Below are positions 44,842 through 57,781 of a stretch of DNA of 64,000 nt, one piece after another. This DNA is from Echinometra lucunter (lineage: Eukaryota; Echinodermata; Echinoidea; Camarodonta; Echinometridae). Made by a program: the position numbers and the translations under genes. A model generated the notes under the pieces. That model did not search any database. It saw only the letters and a program-made list of their open reading frames with translations, and had not been told where the DNA came from. The stretch covers positions 4,429,935 to 4,493,934 of the forward strand of contig CM057165.1 in assembly GCA_029962745.1 (NCBI GenBank), written 5' to 3'. Position 1 is the stretch's first letter; each line of letters begins with the position of its first letter.

Positions 44842-46153
44842 CAGTGGCGTAATGAGCCAAAATATTTGGGGGGGCTCAATCTTTTTGCGAGGAGCGAAGC
44901 CACCAACCCTGAGGGAGTGTAGCGACCGAGCCGGGGTACCCCCTCCCCCCCTTCACGTTACGGAGCTTCATTTTTTCGACTTAAATTCCAACTTCAGTTC
45001 AGTTCAATTTTTATTTTCTCTCATTTCCAACAAAAGGATTTCATTTTAGTGGGGCGGTAGTGAGCACGCGAAGCGTGTAAATCACTTAATGAGCGCGCGA
45101 AGCGCGCTCCCTAGGGAGGAGGGTGCAGGGAGGGGGGAACTTCCCCCCTCCCGCGCGAAGCGCGGAAGCTCCAACGTTTGATGACATGTTTGATGACAAT
45201 GTACTGTTATGGATAAACGTGTCATGAATCTACCGACCGGAAAAGGATATTTTTTCATGAACTTGGAAACATGATTATGAAAACATGCAGCCCAAATAAT
45301 CTTCTTAAGTTTCAAACAAATGCCAGCGTTACACAAAATACTTTATTACTTATGATAATAATACAGACAAAGACACTACGAAATAAAAAGGACGAGCATG
45401 GAGAGGGTGTGATGCGGTGGGGTACCAGGGTTTCACTCCCACAGTGGCGTATATAGCTAGGATTTCATTTTAGTGGGGCGGTTGTGAGCGCGCGAGGCGT
45501 GTGAATCACTTACTGAGCGCGCGAAGCGGGCTCCCTAGGGGGGAGGGTGCAGGGAGGGGGGAGTTTTCCCCCTCCCGCGCGAAGCGCGGAAGCTCCGACA
45601 TTTCTTTGAATTGTTCCTTGTCTGCTCCCGCTCTTCTTACGTTCTCTTACCTTTTTTTCTTTTCTCGCTTCTGCTTTTTTTTCCTGCTACTTTTTCTTTC
45701 TTTTTTGTTGGTGTTTTGGAGGGGTGACCGCCCCCATCTTCCCCTCCCCCTGGCTACGCAAGTGCACTCCCATGGTAAAGGAGTTTTTGCAGTATTGATA
45801 GTTTGCAACTCTGTAAAAGAACACTATTTGGGACTGCAAACTTAAAGCCCGTGTCTAGTTTTGGTAAATCTAAGAATATTCATTATCAAAGTTTGAATCC
45901 ATTGTCAGATAAACAGATAAAACCAAGTGTTATATCATAAAACAAATTACTATTGATATGATATTATGCGTGTTTTCTGCCTTGCTATGCTATTTGGGAA
46001 ATTGTGAATGCGTTACTTAACAGTAGAAAGGGAGTCTAGGGAGAAGTAATGAAATTCGTGTGATAACACTTATATAAAATTGAAAATAAACCATGGCTGG
46101 AATTTATTTGGGGGGGCTGGCGCCCTCCAAGCCCCCCCTCCAGTACGCCAGTG
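44842..46153. mobile_element. 1.3-kb hAT-like element (outer)
   Basis: Begins CAGTGGCGTAATGAGCC and ends CCAGTACGCCAGTG, flanked by ATTATCAT at 44834-44841 and 46154-46161. It includes a GC-rich block with GAGCGCGCGAAGCGCGCTCC at about 45090. No coding capacity. It is interrupted by the nested element 45442-45764. Confidence 0.9.
45442..45764. mobile_element. hAT-like MITE (nested)
   Basis: Begins CAGTGGCGTATATAGC and ends GGCTACGCAAGTG, flanked by CACTCCCA at 45434-45441 and 45765-45772. Its ATTTTAGTGGGGCGG block and GAGCGCGCGAAGCG palindrome are also in the outer element at 45045-45175, so the two belong to one family. Confidence 0.9.
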
Positions 46154-47381
46154 ATTATCATAATCGACTCGATCATGAGTTGATTTTAAGTTAAGGCCGC
46201 CCGTATGAATCTGCCTAATGATTCTTAACCAACTTTTTGGGGAGTGTAGCCATCTACTCTAGATCGAGCAGGTCGAACTTCCCAAACTGTTTGATTAGAA
46301 AGGAAGATCACATTGTAGATCTATTTCTTCCTAGACAACAATCACATTTATGAAAGAGTCTCTCACCAACTGAAGCTAACCGAAAAAGATTGATCATTAA
46401 ACCAACAGCTTCATAAGTTAAATCAGTATCACTTTAATAAACGTTGTGCAAAATACTATTAATCAACAACTTGTTAAAGTTTAGTCACCACCAAATTGAC
46501 CAACGTCGAGCAAAATAGGATCAACCAACAAATGATTAAAACTTTTAATCAACCACAGGTTAACTTTTAATCAACAGGCGGTTGATTTAACTGATAAATG
46601 TGTGGCTCACCTGGTAATTTTGGAGGTATCACGGCATAGGCGCCGGAAGCCGGGGGGAGGAAAGGCGGTCACCCCCAAACGAGCCCTGGGCAAAACGCGC
46701 CCCAAAAAAGTATATAAGAGAAAAATGTGAGAAAATGTCGGAAGAGAAGGCGCAGACAAGGAACGATGAAAAAGAAACGTCAAAGCTTTCGCGCTTCGCG
46801 TGGGAGGCCCCCTTCCCGCACCCTCTTCCTTAGGGAGAGCGCTTTCTCGCATGCTCACTACCACCCTCCCAAAATGAAGTCCTGGCAACGCCGGTGCTTT
46901 ACCTTGCCGGTGTCTTTGTGTTCTAAAATGTGTGTGTATGAGTATTGTGTGGAGTGTAAAGGTGTGTGTGAGCGTGTGAGGGTGGGTGAGTTTGTATAGC
47001 TTTGCAAGCGACGACAGTGAACAAAGAAAATTCCTGAGAACAATAGTCCTCGGTTGTCAAAGGATTTTAGGTTTATTCCGTCAGCCTTGCGAGGACAGGA
47101 GACAATAGTTGTCCTCGGGAGTAGAGTGATGTAGACTCGGGTGTGTGCGTGTGTGTCTTTTATATTAGGCATGTTAAGGGTGAGACGACATGAACCCCTA
47201 AAATAGGTGAGCCCCCTAGGATGTTTGCCCCCCCCCCCATCCCGAACTGCTTTCAGCGCGCCTGTATCACCGAGGCCATAGAGTACGGTTGCCTTTCAAC
47301 GGCTGGTGTGTTTGCCTCACAGAAACGATTGAAATGCTCATAAATCTACATAATGATTATTACCGTGTACTTTACTTCCCT
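46154..47381. other. Intergenic with a decayed TIR element
   Basis: 46638-46900 has GC-rich text with CATAGGCGCCGG at one side and GCACCGGCG (minus) at the other, resembling the hAT-like family, but no target duplication remains. (GT)-rich microsatellite at 46925-46990; C run near 47230. Confidence 0.4.
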
Positions 47382-48770
47382 CTGTGAGCATTCCTACTTT
47401 AAGACCATATGGTAGTTACGGAAGATTAATGTTCCGATTGTTTGAATTAATTTTCATGGGCTAAAGGAGGTGAAATGTAAAGCAAAAATGGTTCTATGCA
47501 TGCATCAAGAAGTTATTGCTGGCATATCATTTATCTGTGTATAGAGTGGCCTTTGGGGTGGTATTATGGTTGCTGTACGAAGACAACATAAAAACGGAAA
47601 CGGGTCTAAACCCCTCACCCTCAATAAAATCGAACTATGTATGATTGATTTTGAATTGAAATTAAGAGACTAAAAAGTTGATTTCAGACAAGCTTACGCT
47701 CATCATGTTTCAGTTTGGTAAAATACATTCTATGAATGTCATGGTTATATCTTTTATCATATCCCTTCTATGAATATTCACGAGTACTCTGAAAACGTGA
47801 TTGGGCATTTGATACTCGCAGTGTTAAAAAATAATTTCACTATATAGTCCTGAAAAGTATACAAATATACTTTGCCTCGAACATGTTGAAAGTTTCTGGC
47901 TAAGAACTATGGGCAAGAGGTGACTCCGAAACAGGACTATTTCCTGAGGGGCGCAGCCCCGAAGTGAATGGTACTATTGGAGGCATCGAAGCCATAGTTT
48001 TAATCGGTAAACTCGAAATCATAGAGTACTATTTTCTGGATCAAAATTTTAACAAAAGAAACAGTACAATGGCTTACCTTTTATTGCCTCTTGTGATGAT
48101 TGAGGTCTTGTATTGGTGTAGTTACATGAGAATAATACGGTAAAATCCGATTTTGGAATAATTAGCAATATTTGATTTTAAAAATCCAATTTGGAAGAAT
48201 TACAGTTGATTTATAAATGCGATTTTGGAAGATTGATGTTTGACTTTTAAAACAACTGATTATGGAAGAATTACAAATAATACTTGTTGAACAAATTCAA
48301 CTAAACAAATTCTTTGAGTTTTTAATAGCATTTCACCGTCGTTTATGATAGATTTACTAGTATCAGAAATTGCAGCAACTGTTTGATCAGAATATAATTT
48401 CTTCTTTAAAAAGATGGGGGTATATTTGTACACGCCACCCTGTGGTGTCTGGGTGTGTGTGGAGATATATACCGCATTCCCCTGGGATTTAAGCCCATGT
48501 AATAAAGACTTTAATGTTTACTCAATGACAATTTATCCATATTGCTATGTTTTTTGTTGTTGTTTTTTGTTCATCTTAGCTTAGGAATATGCTGTTCAAT
48601 GTAATTTTATTTATGAGCTTATACCATTAATTAACAATTATATCTAATATTCATTGTTTTCTGTTAATCTGCTTTAGTAATTGGTTTATTCTGTTTAACT
48701 ACCTAAATCATAACAATATTTCTTCTTTGTAAAGTTGGGGTGTATTTGTACACGCCACCCTGTGGTGTGT

Positions 48771-48811
<41 letters not shown>

Positions 48812-50460
48812 GGGATATGCACCCCATTCCCCCAGGATTAAGTCAATGTAATGAAGACTTATATGTTAACACAATTGATAATTTATCCGTATTGCTACGT
48901 TTTTGTTTTTTTCATCTTAGCTTAGGAACATTCTGTTCAATGTAATTGTACTTATAATCTTATATGATTGATTAATAATCATATTATCTTAGCATTCATT
49001 GTTTTCCGTAAATTTGTGATATTAATTGGTTTATTCTGTAAATACCAGACTTGTAACATTATTTTTAAATTATGTTATCTCATTTCAATGTGATAACTGT
49101 TAACAAACTGCTGATTGTTATTATTACTACACGGTTGCTAGTAAAAAAAAAAAAATGCACAGTTGACTTGACAGTAAAACTGATACATGTCATGTGACCA
49201 TGTCAGATCAATGCACTGTTTTACAAAGTCTGGCGATAAGTACTGTTCTGTGACATAGAATTGTTGGTTAGGAATACACACAAAGAAATAATTACTCGAG
49301 ATTCATTGTAATTATACTATTCAACTCTTAAAGTTATTTTTTTTTTAATGTATCTTCTTCTTTTCTTCAACTCTTCAATATTCAGAATGAGTATAATCTC
49401 ATAAATTTAACTGACATACTTCAACAATATATTCATTTCATATGTCAATGAAATAGCTTTACATTACTCATTCAATATGATGCATTCCATTGATAAGTGA
49501 CTTTCACATCACAAAAGGAAATATTGACTGTATAAATACAAAAGGTTAACAAATCTTTCCATTTCGTCTGTAAGAAATAAAATTACCCCCTTTTGGTAAG
49601 GCAGTACTGCAAATATCAAAAAATACAAAACTTGAGCTCAACTAATCAAAATACTTGGGTTTACATAGCACGTGCAATATCTGCAGACTATTTGATAAAC
49701 TGTAAATTAAATGTTCGCGACTGTTCTCAACCCTATGGAAAGCCCTTACATTCTATCGCTCTGTGCTTCAGGTGTGTCTTTATAGCGAACCGCACGTAGA
49801 CTTGTGACAGAATGACCATGGGTGCTCGAGATAACAGTTGCTTTCAGGCTCGATGTCATCGACGTTCTGTCGAACTCAGTGACGTTACATGTAGCTCGTC
49901 TAGTAGACGAAGGATCCCATCTCAGTGGTATAGGACAAGATATGTCCTGGAACCCAGCTGCCTGCCCGTGGTCTCAAAATCATGATGGGAGCTGTAGAGG
50001 AGTCTTCTCCTGGCCTGCTTTGCCCAGATTTTCAAAGAAAATGGCACCAAAAATATGAGGTTAATTGCTGCGCATCCCATCTCCTCTCACACTCACTCGG
50101 CACACAGGTCCTGCCTTGACCAATGCCAAATTTGCTCTCCCTGATTTAAATTCCTGGTCACTTTGTGACAGACCAGCTTTCAGCCAATCAGCCAATCTGG
50201 CCTTTTTACATATCCCACTATCAAAGAAATCCTGGGGGGATCGAGCATTTGCTCATGCCGGACCAGCCCTGCGGAATTCACTCCCACAGGAGCTGAGGAA
50301 TGCAAACTCTTTAACTTCCTTCAAGGGCAACCTGAAATCCCATTTGTTCAAACTAAGCAGGTACTAGGTTTGAAGACAGACATTCTTTTTTTTTTTAAGC
50401 GCCTTGAGCATTTAATCAAAATGGAAAAGACGCTATATAAATCCTATGTATTATTATTAT
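47382..50460. repeat. 3.1-kb near-identical duplication, copy 1
   Basis: Matches 60938-64000 almost base for base with scattered single-base and small indel differences (for example the (GT)n at 48775-48805 is shorter in copy 2). Contains an internal 0.32-kb tandem pair and a LINE 3' end. Confidence 0.95.
48401..49053. repeat. 0.32-kb tandem pair inside the duplication
   Basis: Units 48401-48720 and 48721-49053. Shared landmarks: GTACACGCCACCCTGTGGTG, ATTTATCC-TATTGCTA-GTTTTT, CATCTTAGCTTAGGAA and TAATTGGTTTATTCTGT. Present in both copies of the larger duplication. Confidence 0.75.
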
Positions 50461-50470
50461 TATTATTAGG
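50065..50470 (+). mobile_element. L2/CR1-like LINE 3' end
   Basis: Encodes WGDRAFAHAGPALRNSLPQE, NSLTSFKGNLKSHLFKL to a stop, then GCGCCTTGAGCATTTAATC, GACGCTATATAAATC and an (ATT)n tail: a 5'-truncated LINE. A second copy lies at about 63600-64000 in the duplicated segment. Confidence 0.8.
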
Positions 50471-50505
50471 AGCCATACATCCATTTTAATACTTCAACAC
50501 TTTTC

Positions 50506-50883
50506 TTGCTTTTAACTTGTATTCAATAGTTCAATATTGTGAATGTATTTATTTGATAATAATAATAATTATAATAATGAAAAATGCGACTTGAATAGCG
50601 CCAGATCCACTATTAATGCTTTTATTCAAATGAAGAAATCAACTGAAATCTAAGTTATCTTAGAAATCGGCCCAAGTCTGCTCAATCTTATATTACTTTT
50701 TACTTGTATTTAATAGTTCAATACTGTTAATGTATTTAATTAATAATACTACTTTAATAATACTAATGAAAAATGCGACTTGTATAGCGCCAGATCCACT
50801 CTTAATACCTTTATTCAAATGAAGAAATCAACTGAAATCTAAGTTGTGTATAAAAAATCGACCCAAGTCTGCTCAGTCGTGGG
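50506..50883. repeat. Tandem duplication of a SINE/LINE-tail segment
   Basis: 50506-50698 and 50699-50883 share GAAAAATGCGACTTG(A/T)ATAGCG, CCAGATCCACT and GAAGAAATCAACTGAAATC. The second unit is followed by a tRNA-like head (GTGGGTTCGATCCCC). Confidence 0.7.
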
Positions 50884-51104
50884 TTCGATCCCCGGTACGG
50901 CACTTATGTCCTTGAGGAAGGCATTTTATCTACATTGCTCTTCAATGGTTAAATGGTTTAATGGTTGGTGAATTTACCTGACTGCTAAGAAAGCATGTTT
51001 ATGCTTGCTAGTAAGCATCCAGGGGGCCGACGGCTTTAAGTCCCCTCCGAAGGACTTGGTAATGAGGATTAATACCGTACCAAATTGCATTAGCGCATCC
51101 ACTT

Positions 51105-51168
51105 GGTTCCGAACCCGGGTACTCCCGGTTACGAGACCACTGCTCTGTCCACTGAGCCACTCTTTTAT
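51105..51168 (-). repeat. tRNA-derived SINE head
   Basis: On the minus strand: AGTGGCTCAGTGGACAGAGC (A box) then GGGTTCGGAACC (B box). It lacks the folding of a full tRNA gene and sits beside other SINE debris, so I call it a SINE. Confidence 0.55.
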
Positions 51169-52749
51169 CGTACATTAAAATACAGGTAAATTATCGTGCT
51201 GTATGCATATTAATACTAACGTGCACATGTGTGTTTCTTCTCAAACTAAAAATGTCTGCTCAATCGAATGAAACGATTTCTGAATTTCATCACATAAAGA
51301 AGAGTACTGAATCATGTTTGTCATGTAGGGTCATATTGTTTCCTTATTCGAATAATGAATTGGCTTAAATTTATTTGTGATAACTTTACAGCAGAATTTT
51401 ATTAATTTGTCAGCTATGAGAGAGTAGCACGGTAAACAAATACAGAGCAAACGAGCAAGGAAACAAACAAACAAACAAATATACACTCACGCAAACAAAA
51501 AGAAAACATCCTTCATCACACACAAGCAAACAAAATGACTAAAACACCAAGCACATGGTAAAAAGTCAAACGTTCGGGTTTGATGTAAAATAATGATTAC
51601 ATTTATTTAACAAGTACGTGTTGCATTCATCGTTCATTTTCTCTTCACCGACAAATAACATGTACGTAGTTCTATGATACAGCCTAACCATGCTTGCACC
51701 GGGCTACATACAACATGTATACTATAGCTACAATAATGGGCCGGAGAGAAAGGGGGTGGGGGCGGGATCAGTTTCAGAAATTTGACCTGTACCAGGGAAA
51801 GTCCCAACAATGATCAACATAAGATAATTGCAAAATAGAATAAATATAATAGTATCCATACGCAATGACCTGCTTTTGTACAATAAATCACGGTAAGTTA
51901 TGAACCTTATAGTGGGACTATGAAACATATATATCTGATATACATATCTTTGATAATAAACAAATGGTGGTTGTGGTGTATCTCTGAAACAACTTTTAAA
52001 AGATATATACTGGGATAACATAGGACTTAAAAATACACATTACTTGGAATGAGAAAAATCTTTTTCTCATCTGTTGGATGTTATTTTCAAATGATTTTCC
52101 TTTGACATCTCTAAAGTTTGGAAAATAATTTGAATTAAACTGCAGTTACGACACACAAAAGAACTGCAACCACGCCTCCTCTGACAGGGCAAAAGGGTCA
52201 AAGGTCACCTGGGATAAAGAAATGTAATTTTCCCTTCATATACATGTATATGCAAAATAATAAAGGAATCACAATGGTAAAATCAACGACCCAATAATAT
52301 TCTCTGATGCCCGAATCTCAATAAAAGATCTTTACATACCACTAACAAAAAAGCTGATATGATAAAACTGACAACAAACATATTTGCACATTAAAACACA
52401 CAAAAACTGGTGCGTTTCAACATATACGACATATGTAGTATAAAAGAGAGAGAAAAAAAATCAACAATGTCAATATTCATAATTTGTTAAATAAACCTCA
52501 TATGAACAAACGATGCATACATTGATTTTCAGCATGTATACTGACTGTAACAAGAAAAAAATCCAGCAATTCGACATTGCTAGTTGTGCAGGGTGAGTTA
52601 CATAACATAGTGTTTAGTATTATTCTTGATACATAATCGTTAACTTCTCATAAACACCCTTCAATATTCTGTACATACAATATAATGTACAGTCTAACCC
52701 ATAACAGTACAGTATCACTTTTCAGTGACCCTTTTGCAGTGCATCTTTA
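51169..52749. other. Intergenic, no gene recognised
   Basis: AT-rich with (CAAA)n near 51465 and nothing recognisable as a gene or intact element. Confidence 0.4.
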
Positions 52750-52872
52750 GGGCCCCCCCGTTTCATAAAGCTTGTTATCAACAACAAGTTGCAATAACTG
52801 TTATAAGCTACTAAAATTTGTCAAAGAAATGTGGCAGTCGTTACTGATAACAAGTGTTATGAAATGGGGCCC
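52750..52872. mobile_element. MITE with GGGGCCC / TTTCAT ends
   Basis: GTTTCATAAAGCTTGTTATC pairs with GATAACAAGTGTTATGAAAT; GGGCCC-type runs lie outside. The same terminus appears next to 23731-23835. Confidence 0.65.
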
Positions 52873-52884
52873 TGCAATGCTAGG

Positions 52885-53215
52885 GATAAAAAATCATACA
52901 TGAGCAGAAAGAGCTAAAATCAGAGAAAAATTTGAGTCTAAATGTCTTTCTACTGCAGTATGTTGTACAATTCATGAATGAGAGCAATTGTAGCTTTGTA
53001 GCTTGATCATTAAACTCTCAGAATTGGCAATGCAGTGTTAAATATGTAATTGAAATTTCAAGTGCAAATTGGCAATTTTAAATATAGCAATTTTCATTCC
53101 ATTTGGCTCATGCTATATACATTTTTATTTACTATTTTCAAATTATGTAAGAGTGGAAAGTAATAATAAATGTTGCCAATTTGAAGACAGAAGATGATTA
53201 ACTTTGACCTCACAA
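52885..53215. mobile_element. Decayed piggyBac-like MITE, copy 6
   Basis: Diverged blocks of the family: ACATGAGCAGAAAGAGC, ATTGGCAATGCAGTG and TTGCCAATTTGAAGAC, in the orientation of 15806. Termini are lost. Confidence 0.4.
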
Positions 53216-54854
53216 AAACTCTGTACTGCTATGGGTTCAAAGAACAGAAACTTAGTACGAATCTTTTGCAAGCACCTTTATTATTGTCAAAATCTAGCAG
53301 ACATGTTGGCAAAGAATAAATTCAGGAAAGAAATCAGCAAGTACACTACATATCTTTTCTCATTAAATACTCCCCTTGTTATTTTCTTTCGACCGCTTAG
53401 AAGTTTCACCCATGCTCAATAATATATTTGATGAAATAAAACGTAGGACTGTTCCATATATGTACACAAAGGGTCAAGGGAATATGTTGAATAGAAATAT
53501 GAATATATCATGAAAATTTGGAACAAACATTTATCTTTAAAACATAAGTTTGGAATTTACAATGAGATTACAAAATGAGTGCAGTCCCTGTGCAGCAGCA
53601 AACATTGTAAAATTGTGAGATGATACACACTCCTCATTTTTGGAAGCTTTGTTATCAAGCCTAAGGGACATCAAAGTTTAATGCTGTGGTCTTTTTTTCT
53701 TCCTTTCTTTCTTTCTTTTTTTTTTTGACAGAAGGAATTCATCCACATAATATACACAAAACAACATATATTTTTTTAAATCTAGTTATGGGGGGGGGGC
53801 GGATTTCAGATCTAGGCATTAATAACCAAATATCTAAAAAAAAAATGGAGGAATGATAATTCAGGTCTCATGGAAGACTGTGGGACATACCAAATTCACC
53901 ATGGGAATATTCACATAAAATTCTAGTCAGAAATATACTAGTAACGACTCATATCATATCAGTATACACAACATACTGATGAAGAGAATCTACATTCAAT
54001 ACTTAATGAAAATGCCATGAAGGTGCGATAAATTATTAAATAGAAAAATGTCAGAAATAGAAAGCATGGCTTAATTAGCAAAGAAACCGTGCCAAAACGG
54101 ATGATGATGTTGAACTCTGTGAATTGCAAAGGAAATTTTAAAAAATGCTTGACAAAAAGCATATTGTTTCAACAATAGTTTTGTTCATCAAAAATTTAAA
54201 GACCAACAGATGTAAATGAGAATTGTACAATTATTAAGTTTTCAGTGTTTTTTGACAATGGTGCTCGATCAATACATTTCATACTTGTTTGAATGTACAT
54301 GTAGTATAACATAGCAAATATTGTAAAAGTAGGAATGATACATTATATATGTATATATCTTATATAAATTACAATTCATATTGTGGTTTGTAACATACAT
54401 AATTTCTAAGAACAAATAAAGTAATTGTTAAGCTTCAATGTTAAACTTCTAATGATGTTCCTGTTAAAAGAATTTGAGGAATTATATCTCTATGAATATT
54501 TGTATATATTTCGGGCTTATTTTCTGATGAAATGCATTCTACAATCTCATTTGCAGTCTGTCATGAATCCAAATGACAAATTCAATATTTCAAAACACTT
54601 TTTATTTCATTTCACGGCAACGACTAAAAATAGCCAGATTAAATCATTCTCTAAAGTGTGCATTAAGTTGTGGACAGTAAATATGGAAAAATTGAGACTG
54701 AAGTAATAATAAACCATTAAGTTTTATGTTCTCAGGCCTTGGCCTAGAATAAGAAATACAGGATTGGAGGCCCCTACTCTTAAAAATATAATTCAGTAAT
54801 TTCTGGGCAAGTCCATGCTGCATGTATTTGTCCTATACGTTACCCATTATAATA
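53216..54854. other. Intergenic, no gene recognised
   Basis: AT-rich; T run at 53711 and G run at 53791. Short open frames have no recognisable motif. Confidence 0.4.
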
Positions 54855-55351
54855 TTAAAGGCATTGGCTAACTTTGTGAGCAGCTGATTAAAAAAATTCT
54901 CAAACTAAGATGAAACATGTGTATGAGTACTTGTATTTATACTAAAAAACCCTGAAACCAACCATAATTTGGAAGGAAAAGATGTAGGTTAGACGCAAAC
55001 CGCGATTTTATTAGCTTTCGTCTCGAGAGACACTGAACTAAGAGTACCGTTTGCGCGAATTCAAAAATACCGTTACTTGCCTTCCGCCGCGTTATTCGTC
55101 AATACACACAGTGCGGTCCGTTGAGTCATGTGCGCATGCGCACTCCTTACATTAGGTCTATGCAACCGACCCTCGTATATTTTTCAAACATTGGTTCACA
55201 TTTCTAATATTTAAAAATACTTCCCGTGGATATTATGCTCTGAAACTTTCACACTGGTATTTTTACACACTATAACCCTAATGTTTTATCCCATTTTTAA
55301 GTAACAAAATGAGATTTTTAAAATCATAACAATGTTAGCCAATGCCTTTAA
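54855..55351. mobile_element. Kolobok-like MITE with TTAA target sites
   Basis: TTAAAGGCATTGGCTAAC at the left and GTTAGCCAATGCCTTTAA at the right; the TTAA plus AGG start fits Kolobok better than piggyBac. The 0.5-kb interior has a GC-richer centre and no coding sense. Confidence 0.75.
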
Positions 55352-55440
55352 AGGTTCAGTAAATCTGATTACTGTACCCAGCTGATATTTTACGAGAGCA
55401 TGGATCAGACAAATTATCATTTTTCATATTTTCATGTCAG

Positions 55441-55862
55441 TTAACGCATTCATGACAAGAATTACTCCAAGCCTAATTTGATCAGCTTTTCTTCTTTAAA
55501 TTGGCAACACCGGTACTTTTCTTTTATTGATACATGTTTCTTTTCAAGATTCATGCATCTGAAATGAATATAAGTTGACAGAAGGTATGCTCAGGAGTTG
55601 AAAAGCTGCCAATCCGCATGGAAAAGCAATGATTTTGAACTTACCATTGCATTGGCCAATGTATGGATTTTAAAGCTCATTTTCCATTTGAAAAGATTTC
55701 AGCATGACACAAAAAAGTGACGCAACCAAAACGCGCACAGTATGTGCAGAATTTTTTGCTCCATCTCCTCATGTAACCTATGTGGTATGTTTTAATGGGC
55801 TCTGCATCAAGAGTTATTAGGCCAAACCACATAATGTGGACCTTCTGTCACGAATGGGTGAA
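55441..55862. mobile_element. piggyBac-like MITE, copy 4
   Basis: TTAACGCATTCATGACA at the left and CTGTCACGAATGGGTGAA at the right, the latter a mutated TTAA. Same orientation and internal order as 11771-12186, more diverged. Confidence 0.75.
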
Positions 55863-57781
55863 TGTTCCCAATTCCGCAATACCATTCCTTATTGCTGGGT
55901 AACGTAGCGGTCAACCTTGGACTCGCTTTACTGCATCTGAGCTATTTGAGGTGTCGAAAGGGAAAGATAGATAGTAAAACACACTGGCAAGATTTATGTT
56001 TGTGTTTGCAAACAACATTAGCAATTGAGTAACAATGAATTTTCTAAAAATGTGGTGCACATTTCTCACGTAGTTAGTGGCAAAATTGCTATGTTTCGGA
56101 CCCAAGCTGCTTTTCTTCTTCCAACTTCTCTCACTTCAATATCAGCATTAAAATCACACAAAACAATGAAATTACCTTTTAAAAACTTTGTTCACATTAT
56201 ACGCTCTGTTGAATGAATCCGATATTCTAAGTAATTGCAATAAAAAACATAAATGAAAGACGCTTACTTTGAAATCCATGGATATACATATTCAGGGTGT
56301 CATCGTTATACAGAATGCAACTGAACACACAGTAATCAACTCGGGTTCAGGCTCTGTTGGTTTTTTTTTACAGTCAGTAACATTAAATGAAGTGTCTTTA
56401 AATAACGAGTGCTTCTTTCTGAAGCATAAATGTACTTGCATCTGTACACATTATGTTCCAGTTTCTGCAACTATTCCATTTCTGAAAGTTAGATGAGTTG
56501 AGTCAATGTACACACAGTGTTAGGATGGTGTTTAAATGCTGTACTGAAGTCAACAATGATGATCGATTGGGTCTGTATTTTAATAACAAGAGTTCAAGAT
56601 AAGAAACAATATTTCTTGAGCAATACTGACCAGATCCATAGCAATGACAACTTGCTTTCTAGTTAACGATAATGTTATTTGATCATTCTTCTTTCAAAAT
56701 GGCAACCCCAGTATTTTTCTTTACTGCTACATAATTCTTGTAAAAAGTCATTTATCTGAAATGAATATTAATTGACATCAAATATGTTGAGAAGTTAAGA
56801 AGTTGCCAATTTTGACCTTTCCACTGCATTGCAAATTTAAAGATTTTAAATTGTTTTTGTTGGGCTCTTTCTGCTCATGTAACGATAAATTGTTTATGGG
56901 CTTTGCATCAAAAGTTATTAGGCCAAACCACACAATGTGTACCCTCTGTCACTTTTTTGTCCAAAAAGTTACATGCATCCAAGTTTTTCTTTGGATCCAT
57001 ACATTCTGTATGCTGAAAAGCAGTGCATTCCAAAAATATGTTGCAAGCAGATGACCCATAAGCATTACATTGACCCAACTGCACTCATTTTCACAACAGA
57101 TTGCTTACAAGAATGTGGGTATAATTCTACTACGTGCATTTAATACAATGTTAATGACAATCCATAGCTGCAAAAATATTGTGACAATGCGGACACAATG
57201 CCGTTTTTCATGGAGGGAACAATTATAATATCATCAGTGTGTGTTCATAATTCACACATAAAAATGCATCATTCAGTTACTTGCTGCATCACTGGGGGGA
57301 AAAAAAGCGCCACATCATTACTTAGTGAAAAAAGTTACATGCATCCAATTTGGATTTCTTTGCTCCAAAGCTGCGGTCTCCAGCAAGACAATGCCACATA
57401 CTAAGCTCAGATCGGCTCCAATACTAACATCGTAAGTGATGAACGGGCCTGCCACTGATGATGAGAGCGTAATGTACGTCTAGCATGGCAGACGCTTCGC
57501 AAGAAAATGTGCCCAGGGCTCGTAAGCCAGGCTTTCATTGTCTCAAACATCTTCTTCACTCACCAAATCCTCGCTTATTCCACATTCCATGTTTCAAGAA
57601 ACATATCTGGCTTGTACTCCATTTATTCCACATTCTCAGCTTGTTGTCTTAGTCCCATGCCTTTCAAATTACATTGCAGGTGTACCATCAAAGTTCTATA
57701 TGCAGTCCCACATATTGATTTTAGCGCGTGCTAAGCAATCCTGATATATGCTCAGCCCGATGTATGGATGTAGATATCGTG
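55863..57781. other. Intergenic and probable 3' UTR of the SH3 gene
   Basis: Contains the decayed piggyBac-like copy at 56680-56955 and no recognised gene. TTTATT at 57622-57627 reads AATAAA on the minus strand, about 155 bp past the SH3-gene stop, a plausible poly(A) signal. Confidence 0.45.
56680..56955. mobile_element. Decayed piggyBac-like MITE, copy 5
   Basis: Retains ATGGCAACCCCAGTATTTTT, CTGAAATGAATATTAATTGA and the ACAATGTG..CCTCTGTCAC end, with an internal deletion. Confidence 0.55.

Noticed and set aside
49593..50058. Two short frames conserved between the duplicated segments
   Set aside because: Conservation only reflects the recent duplication; neither has a recognisable domain.
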